Shown here: positions 1-11,976 of the stretch, piece after piece | Numbering within the stretch: the first letter of the stretch is position 1 | How the letters are laid out: each line of letters starts with the position of its first letter | Source of the DNA: Trema orientale | Lineage: Eukaryota > Streptophyta > Magnoliopsida > Rosales > Cannabaceae | Direction of reading: 5' to 3' | NCBI GenBank assembly: GCA_002914845.1 | Contig: JXTC01000169.1 | Location: 492,057 to 556,056, forward strand | DNA length: 64,000 nt | The notes under the pieces: model-generated | Databases searched by the model: none | What the model was told of the DNA's origin: nothing | Seen by the model: the letters and a program-made list of their open reading frames with translations, nothing else | Translations under genes and position numbers: made by a program

Positions 1-669
1 TCTTCCGGATCGTCCGCTCATCTCTCGTTGGGAATCAAGAAGGTGCCCACACACCGGATCATTCAACGGGCTCTAGAGAATAGACGGGAAGGCTCAATGG
101 TTGTGAAGCGCTTTCAGGTTTTATTTAAACCAAGATCCATGAATTGATTTATGTTAGATCCACGATCTTGTTTATTTTATTTTGTAAAGTTTCAAGAAAA
201 ATTTTAAAATACCTATTCCGCTGCGTTCTTGATTTGTTTACAAAACTGCAGAATTCATTTTCGGTAAAATTGTTTTTACAGAAATTTAGTTTTCGGAATT
301 TTCAGCATCTACCTGTACAGTTGGGTCAGATGTATAATGTATTTCATGTGTCGATGTTGAAGAAGTACACACCGGACCCATCTCATATTGTTCAATACGT
401 GCATGTACCGATCCAAGAAGATGTGTCTTATGAAGAGCAACCTATTCGCTTGTTGGCTAGAGAGTTGAAGGTGCTTCATAATAGAGAGATTCCTCTTGTC
501 AAGGTACTTTGGGAACGTTACAAGGAAGACGAGGCTACTTTGGAACTTGAGAAGGAGATGTATGAGAAGTACCCTCATTTGTTTAACTTTCAGTTAGAAG
601 TTGTATTATGATGAGAACCTTGACTTGTATTTTGAATTTCGGGACGAAATTCCTATAAGGAGGGGAGAA
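1..669 (+). mobile_element. Ty3/gypsy retrotransposon, 3' end of internal region (fossil)
   Basis: From about 300 to 611 the sequence encodes the C-terminal end of a Ty3/gypsy polyprotein: the integrase tail with FHVSMLKKY, followed by a chromodomain-like block with EEQPIRLL, then VKVLWERY and a closing YPHLFN. This wording is typical of chromoviruses, probably the Tekay/Del lineage. A purine-rich run ending at about 668 is the expected polypurine tract, directly before the 3' LTR. The first 300 bases are not recognisable as pol, so the visible part looks broken. The rest of the element lies outside the window, so its age cannot be judged from LTR divergence. Confidence 0.8.
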
Positions 670-2846
670 TGTAAAATCCCAGATTTTTAAGGAGTATTTT
701 GGTTATTTTAATGATTTTCGGATTATTAAAATAGAGGGACGAAGTTGCAAAAATTTTAAGGTGCGGGGATTAAATTGCAATTTCTATGGGAGGCTGAAAT
801 GAAAGAATTTGAAGGTTGAGGGACTATTTTGTAATTTTGACAAAATTGCACAGCCCCATGCAAACTCACGTGGGCTTGCTTTCTTCTTCTTCCCTTTCTC
901 TTTCTTCCTCCCTCATTCTTTCTCTGTTTCTCTCCTGACGAAGCCACCAAAGGAGCAAAAACCCAGGCGCCTTCCTCCGGTCGTCGTCCGGCCACCAGGA
1001 CCCCCAACAAAGCTTCGCCGCGCCGCAAGCAACCTGCTGCCTAGCTCCCGCAGCCACCAAACGCCGGCAAGAAGCTCGAGAAACTGCGAACATTTTTGGT
1101 CACTGGCAACTATTCCGGCTACCGTTTGACCTCAAACCAGGCTCGTTGGATTCGTCTCGTCAAGAGGATCGTCAAGGTATATATATCTTAACCTCATACT
1201 GCTCAAAACGAAACTTGCCATTTTTTGATATTTTGAGCTTTAAGTTTGACTTTTAATTCAGCAGTTGGATCGTGTTTTTGTTGTTATTTTTGGATTATAC
1301 TCAGAAAATGGGGAATTTTGATATATATATTACCTATGTTTGGTGACCGGTACGAAAATCAAAATCAGACGGCTAATATTTGTCTCGATTTGTGTGCCAC
1401 CGGCCGGTGTGTACTCGGACCCGAATTGGACAAGTTTTATGTCTAACCTAGCCATTTTGGGTGCTAAAAATTCAGTGAAGAAGTCCGTTTGTGGATTTGA
1501 AGCTCCGTTGAGAAGTTGATTTTCACAAGAGAATGATCGAGGGCTTGGAATTGGTTCCCGACCCTCCGGGCGATCGTCAACGACACCTTGAGAATTCAAT
1601 GGCATGGTATCACTATTCGGGCGAGGTAAGGGATTCATTTACCACCTTTTTATATCATTTTCGAATAAAATTTAATTTCTGCAACATATGAGGACAAATG
1701 TGATTTTTGAGTTTTTTGAATATATATGATGGAATGTGATTGAATGATATAAACTGTATTGCTCTGGAAATTTTCTGAGTGCAGGTTATTTTTGGTATAT
1801 CAAATATAGGGCCATTATGCTGCCCGTCTTTCCATTAAAACCTAGTATACTTATTTTACCAAAAAACCAGAGCACAATTATTTTCACACTTCAGTTCTGT
1901 ATTGCACGTGTCATAAGATCATACATGAGCACCGTGTTAGCATCGTGAGTTTACAGTGTGGTGCTGCGTGCCCCACCATCAGTGGAGAGTCCGTAAACCC
2001 ATGTGGGGTTTGTTATTTCTGATTACCTCCCCATTGGCAGGCGTAGGCAATTCGGATGCCCTTCCAGGTTTGGTAGGCGACACATGGGTGTCCCCTCCGG
2101 GTATGGGCTTAGGTGTCAGGCAGGCTGTTAGGTACACTTAGTGCCATCATCCTGGGTTTCCACAGATGAGAGGATGTGAGCTCATAGGTATGGATTGATT
2201 TGTGTCATGTGCATATGAATTGAATGGTTTTGCTTATACTGGTTTATTTATACGTATACATGTGGATTTCTGGTTTTAGATCATTATATATGTATGTATT
2301 GGATTTAAACTAACCATGCAGGAACTTTCCATCACTAAAATATTTTCGATCGAGATAACTATTTGTCCTACTGGGCATTGTATGCTCACTCCCTTCCTCC
2401 CTTCCTCAGGTGGTGTTCAGTGCAACTTTAGCGATCAAAAGGAGTAAGAGGTCATCGAGATTGTAGTTCGTTATCTTGGGTAATGCTAGAAGTTTGTTGT
2501 TGTGGTATTTGGACTGTTCAAGTTTTGTCGTAGCGTTAGACCAAGATTACTACTTTCCATTATGTCTGTGAACTTATGTATGCTATTCTGGCTTTGATTT
2601 TTTTATGGATGATAATGATGCTTGAACCTTATTTTCTTGACTATGTTTTTCAGTATTTATTCAATCTATGTTTAATGGTATATACGAACTGTGGGAGAGG
2701 TTCACGGGATGAAATTTTAATTATTTTATTTAAATGGACTGTTTTACAAAACTAAAAACTTTTAGACACCTTTCAAATGAATCAAGGAATTTCCCATCTT
2801 TGTGAAATTCCCCTTCTGCTACTTGTCCTGGTTTTGGGTTGTGACA
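670..2846 (+). repeat. 3' LTR of the Ty3/gypsy element
   Basis: The LTR opens with TGTAAAATCCCAG immediately after the polypurine tract and closes with GGGTTGTGACA, giving canonical TG...CA ends and a length of 2177 bp. Long LTRs of this kind fit Tekay-type chromoviruses. The open frames seen inside it are not convincing genes. The 5' LTR and the second copy of the target-site duplication are off the left edge. The ends are seen directly; the clade is inferred from the pol tail. Confidence 0.8.
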
Positions 2847-4151
2847 TTGTTGGTATGCAAAGCATGATAGAATATGATTCGACTATTTTTGTTGGATTGG
2901 ATTAGATATAATAGGATAAAATAAGACTATAATGCAATCTTATCCCTTGTTTGGTGTACTACTTTTTGTTGGAATAGGACTAGTATATATGTTTCACATT
3001 TTTAACTAATTAACAAATTTTTTTGAGTTTTGATTAATTTAGAAAAATACCATTTTAAATTTATTTAGAAAAATACTACTTTTAAAATAATTTAGAAAAA
3101 AATATCATTTTTATAAATATATTTATGAAAAAAAAACTTTTGATTTTAGCACTTCAAAAATTAAATTTAGAAAAATACCACTTTTAAGAGTTAATTTTAA
3201 TTACCATCTTTACCCCTTCAAAACGTCTATTATGTTTAAGCAAATTCTTAATCCCTCTAAATCCCAAATTCTCAAGAGGATAAAATTATCTCCTGTCAGG
3301 ATATTATTTTTGGAGTGGATTATTTTAATCATATCCAATACTTCTCATATTCATGTACTAAACAAGGACTTAATTTAATTCTATTCAGTCTCATCCTTGT
3401 CATGCATTCCAAACATGGCCTTATAGTATATGTATTGTTGAGATCTCTGAAGCTAAAGTTTTTATTTCGACACTTTACAATTTCAAAATGGCATTCTTTG
3501 CAAAATAGACTAATTTTGGGCATCTTTTAAATAAATATCTATTTCTCAAACACTCGATTGTTGGTGCAATCTCTCATTCAACCAATAGTTCAAGTAAAAA
3601 TGCTTGGGAACCTTGTGCTCGAAACTTGCCTCTAATAGTACTAAAATAGTTATTATATTAGTGGATGTATCAAGTATAAAATTTGATTTATCAACTAAAA
3701 AAACTGATATATTGAGTATTTTTTTTCCTTACTATTCAGTATATACTGAAGCTAGTATATCAGTAGACATACCAAGATTGACATACTGAAGCTAAGTGTA
3801 AAAATTAACATACTCAATCATTTAGCTATAAAAAAAATTAAAAAGCAAAAACAAAAATCGGACGTTCAATAAAATGACGTATAAAAAGAGACATCCACTC
3901 TAATTTCTAGTTGGAAATTAATTGTGCCATTTGAAAGGGAATATTGTGAGGCTCACGTAAGTCATTTTTGTTCAATACGGGATGAAATTTGGGTTTTGGA
4001 CACTTATACCTATTTTTCAAAAAATAATACCAAATTTACGTCCTTTCAAAAATAATAAAAATCCGTACGACCCTTTTATGTTATTTTTCTAAATACTTTG
4101 AAAGTTAGAAAACGCGGTGGTATTTTAGTAAATAAGTCATCTTTTTTTTTT
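2847..4151. other. AT-rich intergenic stretch with a possible MITE
   Basis: No gene is visible. Near 2944 the sequence reads CCTTGTTTGGTGTA, and at 3355-3368 a related inverted copy reads TACTAAACAAGG, with further loose inverted similarity just inside both. This suggests a degraded MITE of about 425 bp (2944-3369), but I found no clear target-site duplication. Runs of the form tttagaaaaata.cactttt around 3040-3190 recur near 21180-21380. Confidence 0.35.
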
Positions 4152-4781
4152 ATAGGAAACTACAAAGGTTTCCTGGAAACCAATTTGATTTAATTTGGTT
4201 TCCTAGTAGCGGAATAGTTATGTAAGTAAGTAGATTACAGGAAAGTACAAAGGTTTCCTGGAAATCATTTTGGTTTCCTTTAGCCGAATATCATGTACGT
4301 AAGTAAATTATATGAAACCATGAACATTTCTGGGAAATCATTGTGGTTTCCTTTTTGCAGAATGTCTTGTAGCTAAATAAATCATAGGAAACCATCGTGG
4401 TTTCCAAATATCTTGTACGTAAGTAAATCACATGAAACCATGAACATTTCTGGGAAACTATTGTGGTTTCCTTTTTGCAGAATGTCCTATAGCTAAATAA
4501 ATTACAGGAAACCATCGTAGTTTCTTTTTAGCAGATTGCCTTTTAGCTAAGTAAATCATAGGAAACCATAAAAATTTCCTAAAAACTATTGTAGTTTCTT
4601 TTTGAATAACAGTCAACTACACATTAGTTTTCTGGAAACTACGAAGGTTTCCTGGAAATCATTGTGGTTTCTTTTAGTAGAATGCCTTGTAGCTAAGTAA
4701 ATCACAGGAAACCAAGAAAGTTTCCTGGAAACTATCGCAGTTTCTATTTTGCAGAATGCCTTGTAGCTAAGTAAATCATAT
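4152..4781. repeat. 73-bp tandem repeat array built from short dyads
   Basis: About nine imperfect units begin near 4153, 4240, 4313, 4387, 4433, 4506, 4561, 4633 and 4707. The usual spacing is 72-74 bp, with two shortened units (46 and 55 bp) and one of 87 bp. Each unit has a GGAAACCA...GGTTTCC arrangement, so adjacent arms form inverted repeats such as GGTTTCCTGGAAACC. Units end with gtagctaagtaaatca-like spacers. There is no coding potential on either strand. Confidence 0.85.
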
Positions 4782-6002
4782 AAAAACACGAAATTAGCAA
4801 TCTTCTCAATCATAAGAAATGACTCATACAAATTTAAACCCAAAAATGAAAATAAAACCAAAGCTTAAAGTTGCTGAAATCAATACGTCTATAACCGAAG
4901 GAGCACCGTGAGATGTCGTGAGTGAAGAAAGTAGACGAGAACCCATCTAGATTGCCTTCCCTCTTTGACTTTTCTTTCCCTTTTAAACCAAGACTAGGAC
5001 CACTGAGAACGATCATGGAGCTTCATCGCGAACTGGACCACCACATCGAATTAGAGTGGCTCCACCTGAGCAAAGATTATTGAGATGACAGTAGAAATGA
5101 TAGAAGGGGTTTGTATAGTGGGCTGAGAAATTAGAAATTTCTGGCCTATGGAGCAGAATTTTTTTGGAGAGAGACATTGAAATCCCCTTTCGACGTGGTG
5201 TGAGGGAAGAAGCTACTGTGTAGTTTTTAGTTTAGCTGGTTGTGGTATTTAAAAAAAAAAGAAAAGAAAAATAAAAAGAAAAAAAAAATCGTATAAAAGT
5301 ATGTTGAATGTCAGGGACCATATTTTTGGAATTTTTTCTTGAAAGGTAGTAGTGGGTGTCATTTTCCCATGAAATTTTTGACAAAAATGCAAACATTGCA
5401 ATAATACCAATGTGTCAATGCTATAATTTAGCATGAAACACAAACATTATCTCTATAGTGCCATTAATTGTAATAAATTTGACATTTGACTAACTTCAAC
5501 TTCAGTATTGTGAAATTATCATATGCAAAATTTTAAAAATATTCAAAATCACATTTTCTAATGCTTAATCGGTTGCTTCTAATAACCAATTTATTTTTGA
5601 ATACCTTTTTTTTTAAGGGAATTTAAATTTAATGTTCAATACTAATCAACTTGAAAATTAAATTATTAAAATTTAGAAAATAGACCCAAAAAAATGAAAT
5701 AATGTACTAGCATCACTTATTTTAATAATGTTTGACTTTGACATGTAGATTTAACTTAAATATCTCATATTATGATAAAATTATTGTAAAGTCCATCTAT
5801 CAAATATTTAGACAAAAGATAGAAAAAGAGAGGAATTTTTGCAATCCTCACGTGCAAATCAAGTATCTTTCCAAATGTTTGAGCAAAATCCAATATTAGG
5901 CTATTAGCATTGACATATACATTAGAGTAATAATTCAAAGCCAATTTAATAGAGAATTTAATTTAATATTAGAGTATGTTTTAGTGGATTAACTGCAAAA
6001 AG
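4782..6002. other. Non-coding stretch, unassigned
   Basis: The part from 4860 to 5240 is less AT-rich than its surroundings and may be an old gene or element fragment, but no protein family is recognisable on either strand. From 5250 to 6000 it is plain AT-rich intergenic sequence. Confidence 0.3.
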
Positions 6003-6342
6003 AATTACTGAAATTTGACATTTCTGTAATTTAAATCCCGAGTTTTGTTTTATGCAGAAAAATACCTCCACATTTTGAAATTCAAATAATTTGTACTTTC
6101 TGCCCATATTTTGACAAATTTATTCCCAAAAAATTGTAAATTTATACCTAAATTATGATATTCTTGTTTTTAAAAAGTCAAAATACTTACAAAAAATATC
6201 GTTTGGACTAAAATAAAGTGGGCAAAATAAGGGTGAATGGTACAAATTTTTGAAATTTCAAAATATGAAGCTATTTTTTTGCAGAAACAAAAACTTAGGG
6301 TTTAAATTGTAGAAATGCCAAAGATGAGGGTATTTTTTTGGC
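6003..6342. mobile_element. Foldback MITE-like element A
   Basis: The two halves are extended imperfect inverted repeats. The left arm (about 6005-6115) contains ACATTTCTGTAATTTAAATC, then a GCAGAAAAATACCTCCACAT-type stretch and a TTTGTACTTTCTGCCC-type end. The reverse complement of the right arm (about 6225-6342) runs through the same order of motifs. The roughly 340-bp size and lack of coding sequence suit a MITE. Exact ends and superfamily were not established. Confidence 0.55.
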
Positions 6343-6344
6343 TT

Positions 6345-6850
6345 AATTACATTTTTATATCTCGCTTTTTGAATGTTTGTTCAATTTATATATTGTGTTT
6401 TGGTTATTATCAACATTGACCTCCATATATGAAACTTGTAACAAATTTATACATTATTTAGGTCAAACACTAATTTTGACCATTGAATTTACCAAAATAC
6501 TATTTTAAACTTTAAGAATATATATTTTTAAATACTTAATTTAAATTAAAAACTAATTAAAATTAATAGCTAAAAGAACTAATATTAAAAGAAAATTTAA
6601 ATAAATGAAACAACCTATAAAAATTAAATATTTTTTATAAAAAAAACTTTATCAATTCTATATAAGTTTTAAATTTGATTTCTTTTTATTAAATAAATGT
6701 GCATATATGTAATTTTTAAGGGTATTTTGGTAAATATAATAATTAAAATTGGTGTTTGGCTCAAAAAAGTATAAATTTGTTATAAATTCTAAATTTAAAA
6801 GTTGATGTCGATAATAACGAAAACGTAAGCCATAAACTAAACTAAATAAA
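6345..6850. mobile_element. Foldback MITE-like element B, copy 1
   Basis: The left arm contains GTTTTGGTTATTATCAACAT followed by TGACC and AACAAATTTATACA. The right arm carries the inverse order (ATAAATTTGTTATAAATTC, then GTTGATGTCGATAATAACGA). A related element with the same arm sequence lies near 21470-21810, which makes this a repeated family. It abuts foldback element A. The ends are approximate. Confidence 0.55.
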
Positions 6851-6959
6851 CAGCTAAACGCAAGGTCCTAATTTTTTTTTTTATAGTTAAACTCTTATTT
6901 AGTAGAAAATTTTTAACACAAAAAGTATAAAACGTATATCCCCGTGTCCAAACACAAGG

Positions 6960-7266
6960 GTAAGTTGGAAGTTGGAACGTTCTACATCCGGTGAGAGACG
7001 AGTCTGAGAGACTCCAAATGGGAACACAAAACCTAGCGCCAAATCCTAGTACTAATGGTTCCTTCCGTTACGGTTATTTTCCCAGTCAAAGAAAGAAAAT
7101 AAAAATAAATACACCTCTAAGAGAAGTGTGTATATATATATATATATATATTTTTTAAAAAAAAAGGGAAAAGAAAAAAATAGTCCGACAAAATCTTTCC
7201 TTCTCCATTGCTCCCACTGATTTTTCAACCCCTTATGCTTGCATTCTTCCGCAGCTACACCTACAT
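6960..7266 (+). other. Candidate first non-coding exon of the AT-hook gene
   Basis: A richer stretch with TCCGGTGAGAGACGAG begins near 6985 and runs to a good donor, ACAT|GTAAGT, at 7266/7267. The next clear acceptor (TTTTAACTGCAG) is at 10227, 54 bp before the AT-hook start codon. I infer that this is a 5'UTR exon of that gene. A (TA)n run lies inside at about 7130-7150. Transcript evidence would be needed to fix the exon edges. Confidence 0.4.
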
Positions 7267-10227
7267 GTAAGTATTCCAAACTGTGTTTTTTCCATTTTGC
7301 ATGGTTATATTATCTTCATTGTCATTTTTATATTTTGATGCAATGATATGGAGCACTGAATAATAACATTCCTTACATTGATCCGTATTAGTATTTAGGA
7401 TTGTGATCCGAGGGACCATGACACTATTTTCATTTATTTATTAGAAATTATTTTCTGGGTCAGTTCCCAACTGAGCTGAGATTTACATATGTTTTGGGTT
7501 GAGAAAGATGGCTCATGTTGTGTATATTGAGGGTTGTTTTGTACCCTATTTAGAGAGGACTACATATATCGGGTGTATCTCAAAAGGGTATGCATTTCCT
7601 TGCGTTTAATATCATGGGCTCTTGTGTTTATCTGTTTGGGATGTATTTCGACTCAAAATATTCATCCTCTTTGACATGTTAAGGTTGGCTTAATGTGCCT
7701 TAAAGGTTTCGGCTTTGCGTGTGTGAGTGTCCGTTTTCGCTTTTGGTTCCCATCCGTTTGGCACAAGTGTTTTAACGTCTCCAACTTTTTTTCCTCTTTT
7801 GCATTTTTCTTGATTTGATTCAGATAATTGCATTTTAGGTATCTCAGTCTTGTGATAATTTGGAGAAGGGTGGAACGAATTTAGGACAAAAGGCATGATC
7901 TTTATGTCAAAGTTTCGAATTTGGAACCTCATAATAAGACTGTCAGAAATAGCTTTGGATCCTTCATGAATAGAGCTATGATGCATTAAGGGGTATTCTT
8001 TTCATGGTTAAAGCTATGATCCATAAAGACTAACTTGGAAAAATGTTATATGCTATGGATGATACTTTTGGGATGATTAAGTTGAATGTGCTTATGCTAT
8101 TTGTTTATGCTTTGCGGTAATGTGATTGTTTTTTTTTTTCAAAGAAAAAAAGAAAAAAGAAAAAGGTGATTTGGGGTTCAGTTTTATCATTATATTTGAA
8201 GGAAAACCAAAGCAAATTAAAGATCAAATTATAAATTTTTATATGTACCTACCCTTTCATTATAATGTACATTTGACATGTTTGTACAATTTGTTACAAC
8301 TAAATTGATTTATCATCTAAAGATTTTATTGTACAAAAGTTCCATCGTTGTTGTTGTGTTGTGTTTGTAGAATTTGCGAGCCTGGTGAAAACCTGGTGAA
8401 AAAAGTGGAAGCTGTCAATATATTATGGGGGAAAGATATGGAAGCTGTTTGATTTATGAGCTGCCAAACTGTTTTATAATAATTGAAGCATGTTTAGGAT
8501 TTTACTGCACAAAAGTTTCATCATTGGGGTTGTGCTGGTAGAACTGGCCAGCCTGGTGAAAGAACTAAAAGTTCTTATTTGTGTTAATGTATGGGGGAGA
8601 AATATGGAAGTTTTTTGATTGTTGAGCTGCCAAGCAGATTTAATAGAAAATTGGAGAATTTTAAGTATACCAATTAAATCTTGTAATTAATTTTAATGTA
8701 ATGTGTGAGGTCGAAATGGCTTGAAACCTACTTGTTTAGCCTGAAGTTTGGATGACAAATTCGAGCTTGGACTGGGCCATATCTGCCAGTTAATACTTGA
8801 TATCTATGTGTAGGCCGATCCCTGCCCGACCCAAATTTGTTGTGGTAAAATGGTTAATTATCGCTCTTTCATGAGCTATTTCAATTGTAAACCTTTTTAA
8901 AGATGCAGCTAGGGTTTTCTAAGAAAGCTTTCATTCATCTTGTGCCTCTCTTACTGACGGCGCACCCTGTATTAGTCTAGTCGCGGTGATGATAGCAACA
9001 AGCATGAAAGATACATTTTCACAGTAAACTGGAGGCAGGTATGAGTAGCCTATAAGCAAGTTTTGAAATCTAAGAATTTGTATCTTTATCAAATGAATGG
9101 CAAAATTGTATATATGCTCTAGTATCCCGATTCATGGATCGTGGAATTGCCTATGCTTTAGATAGGTGCAAGAATTGAGATCAAAATTTTTATCATGAAA
9201 TATTGGTCTAAATCTGGTCCTGTAGTTGAGATTTTGGTATTGATCAATGTCTAGAAAATCTTGATGATCTTTGTTAGGTTTAAAGAAATCTTCCAGAAAT
9301 TATAGGTTCTTAGCGTTGTTCAAGGAAGTTTTGTGTGAACTAAAGGCCTGCATAGGGATATCTTGCAAGGTCAGTACCATCTAGCGGAAATGAAAGCAAT
9401 GATCTCATGCCACCTGCAAAATTTTTACTCTTAGTCATGTGATATTGCTTTTCCAACATATGATCTTCTTAACTGTTGGTCATCATGTTTCTCATATTAA
9501 TGCTAGTTCTCACCTTTTCCCCTCTTCCTGGTAAGGACCAATGATGATCAGTGGTCTCACTGATATAAAGTTAGCAAGGGCAAGCCTTAAACTTCTGTTT
9601 GTTTTCTTTCATTTTGTATAACCAATGCCAGCTTGAACTTTTTGCACTTTCATTCTCATTTCTCTCGTGTGGTGAAATTTTTAACCATGTAGCTTGTGCA
9701 CTTATTTTTTTTATCAACTACATAGCATTTCTTTTGGTTGAGCATGACTGGTATATAATTCTATTGTATTATAATTGTTTATCTACTTTTTGAGTTCTCT
9801 CAAAAATCTTGATGTCGTCTGTACTGTTACAAAAATATACCTTTTCAAATTTTCCCTTGTGCATGCAAGTATAAAGGGCCTAAAAGAAGTTAAATGTGAA
9901 TGTAAATTCTTTTATTCATGTCAGTAAGGTGTTGGATCTAGTCTGCAATGCACATTTGTGGGTATAATTTGGGCATGTTTGTGCTTTGACATGCATCCAA
10001 TAGACCTTTCTGTACAGAGAAGAGGGATTATGTTAGCTTTTCTATGTTTATGACTTGCATGGTTCTTCCCTTTCGAAAGAATGAACCGCTTGACATTAGG
10101 AAAATTTTTCTTGAGAAAAGTTTTCATTTCGTATCTCATCTCTTAGTCTTCTATTTTTTTCTATAAATAAATAATTAGATAGAAGAGCGAGTAAAATTAC
10201 TCCCCTTTTTTTTTTTTTTAACTGCAG
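7267..10227 (+). other. Probable long 5'UTR intron of the AT-hook gene, with a local duplication
   Basis: No coding sequence is visible across about 3 kb. It holds a tandem duplication: 8321-8495 and 8497-8660 share the order gattttattgtacaaaag, tagaa..gc.agcctggtgaa, atgggggagaaatatggaag, gagctgccaa. Small extra non-coding exons inside cannot be excluded. Confidence 0.4.
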
Positions 10228-10281
10228 GAGAAGTTTCAAAAACTAGTGTAAAACTTCAGTTATTCCATTCATTTCTGCAAG

Positions 10282-11976
10282 ATGAACCAACAGATTCGAG
10301 GGGCAAATGCTTTATCACCTGGAGACCTCCCTATGAAGCGGAAACGGGGACGTCCACGTAAGGACGAGAGTTTGGTTCAAGGAGAGAGCACCAATACAGT
10401 TCCTGTATCTGACGGTTCGAAGAAAACCAAGCAGAGTGTGGCTTCAGGCAATGGTGCCGATAAAATGGTCGGTCAGGTGGTTTCAGGTGTGATTGATGGT
10501 TCATTTGATGCTGGATATCTTCTTAATGTGAAGGTAGGCGACACTGACACTCAGCTGAGAGGTCTTGTATTTCTACCGGGGCGGTTCACTCCAATTACTG
10601 CAGCAAATGATGTGGCTCCTCATGTTAGGATGTACAAAAGAAAAGAGATACCTATCCCAACTCTCAATCAGCAGTCTCAGCCTCACAATCCTGTTGGCCC
10701 AGAAAAGAGCGAAAAGCAACCTGTCAAGCCAAAAAACCAAGCACCTACATTTACAGACCAAAGTCAACCTTCTCAGTCTCAGCCTGGAATTTCAGTTGCA
10801 GAGCACCGGTCTTCAGCCGTTATGATACCTCTGGCAGATAGCATCCCAAAGAAAGATTCTGGTCTTTCATTAAGCAGAAAAGTCATTCCACCACAAATGA
10901 ATGAGGAGCCCACCTCCGTAATGGCACAGATGGAGTCTGATAAAGTTGTTGAAGGCAGGAAGTTGTTGCAGGAAACTGAAGACTCCACACTGATTAAAGG
11001 ACCTAATGAAGTAGAGACAAATGAAAAATCAAAAGCAGAAGCAGCATCTGATCCAGTTGTTGACACATTACTCAGAATTGAAGCCTCCAAGCTGATGAAA
11101 GGACCAAATGATGTACAAGTAAATGAAACCTCGAAATCAGAACCAGCATCTGAACCATTTGTTGACTCAATGCCTGATATTGAAGCCTTCAAGCTGATGA
11201 AAGGACCAAATGAAGTACAGGTAAAGGAAAACTCAAAATCAGAACTGGCATCTGAAACAGTTGTTGACTCATTGCCTGATGTTGAAGCCTCCAAGCTGAT
11301 GAAAGGACCTAATGAAGTAGACGCAAATGGAATATCACAAGCAGAACCAGCACCTGCACCAGTTTCTGAGATATTGGCTGGTATAGAAACTTCCATGCTG
11401 GTGGAAGGACCTAACCATGAAGAGGCAAACAAAGAATCAAAAGAAGAACCAGCAACTCCACCAGTTATTGACACATTTCAAGAAATTGAAGCTGGTGCTA
11501 AGGAGCCTGAGATTCAACATCAGGCTTTGAGCTCTGATCCTGGGAATAATTTGGTTCATGATGAGGTGAAGACTCCGAATCTTGAACTCAACCAACCGCC
11601 TCCGCCTGTGGTTGCTGAATCCGAACTCACGAACTCTGAACCACATTGTAAATCAGTCAACAATTCGATGGAAATTGAGGGCAACGGAGAAGGTGCACTG
11701 CAAGAGACACACTCAGCGCATGCTATTGAGGTTTCCAGCGGAGAAGGAAAGCCTGAAAGTGACGCTACTAACACCACTGGGGTAGTCTCACTCTCTGCTG
11801 TAAATCACGACCAAGCAGCTCTGATGTTTGAGGGAGAGACAATTCCATCTGAACCCAAGCTTTCATCAGAAGAATATGTTCCTCCAGGTCTGACTGAACC
11901 ACAGATGTGCAGTCCTGGCGCAATCATCGGTATGGAATGTGACAACAAAGATGCTATTCCACCTTCGCAATCTTAG
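10282..11976 (+). CDS. AT-hook motif-containing nuclear protein
   Basis: A single uninterrupted coding exon of 564 codons encodes a probable DNA-binding nuclear protein. Near the N-terminus (residues 19-27) is KRKRGRPRK, a textbook AT-hook whose RGRP core binds the minor groove of AT-rich DNA and which doubles as a basic nuclear signal. Residues about 60-125 form a conserved globular-looking block (VSGVIDGSFDAGYLL..., RGLVFLPGRFTPIT..., VRMYKRKEIPIP) known in a small plant family of AT-hook proteins that lack the usual AHL/PPC domain. The C-terminal two thirds is acidic, low-complexity and probably disordered. It contains five tandem copies of a 34-residue unit (about residues 237-405) keyed by KGPNEV. 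The start codon follows an acceptor at 10227 and is preceded by in-frame stops. The fold and hook are seen directly; a chromatin or transcription role is inferred. Confidence 0.85.
   Translation: MNQQIRGANALSPGDLPMKRKRGRPRKDESLVQGESTNTVPVSDGSKKTKQSVASGNGADKMVGQVVSGVIDGSFDAGYLLNVKVGDTDTQLRGLVFLPGRFTPITAANDVAPHVRMYKRKEIPIPTLNQQSQPHNPVGPEKSEKQPVKPKNQAPTFTDQSQPSQSQPGISVAEHRSSAVMIPLADSIPKKDSGLSLSRKVIPPQMNEEPTSVMAQMESDKVVEGRKLLQETEDSTLIKGPNEVETNEKSKAEAASDPVVDTLLRIEASKLMKGPNDVQVNETSKSEPASEPFVDSMPDIEAFKLMKGPNEVQVKENSKSELASETVVDSLPDVEASKLMKGPNEVDANGISQAEPAPAPVSEILAGIETSMLVEGPNHEEANKESKEEPATPPVIDTFQEIEAGAKEPEIQHQALSSDPGNNLVHDEVKTPNLELNQPPPPVVAESELTNSEPHCKSVNNSMEIEGNGEGALQETHSAHAIEVSSGEGKPESDATNTTGVVSLSAVNHDQAALMFEGETIPSEPKLSSEEYVPPGLTEPQMCSPGAIIGMECDNKDAIPPSQS
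10990..11499 (+). repeat. Five in-frame 102-bp repeats in the AT-hook gene
   Basis: Units start at 10990, 11092, 11194, 11296 and 11398, exactly 102 nt apart. Each begins L-x-K/E-GPN and contains SK/SQ-xE-xA...VD..., ending in IEAsk-like residues. Exact spacing with diverged sequence indicates old tandem duplications held in frame. Confidence 0.9.

Noticed and set aside
809-1129. Possible small genes within 670-2846
   Set aside because: They fall inside the LTR of the Ty3/gypsy element and show no family resemblance.
4152-4781. CRISPR-like array
   Set aside because: The repeats are long, diverged, without unique spacers, and this is plant nuclear DNA.
10779-11474. 231-codon open frame on the minus strand
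   Set aside because: It lies wholly antisense to the repeat-bearing AT-hook coding sequence and mirrors its 102-nt repeats; a shadow frame.
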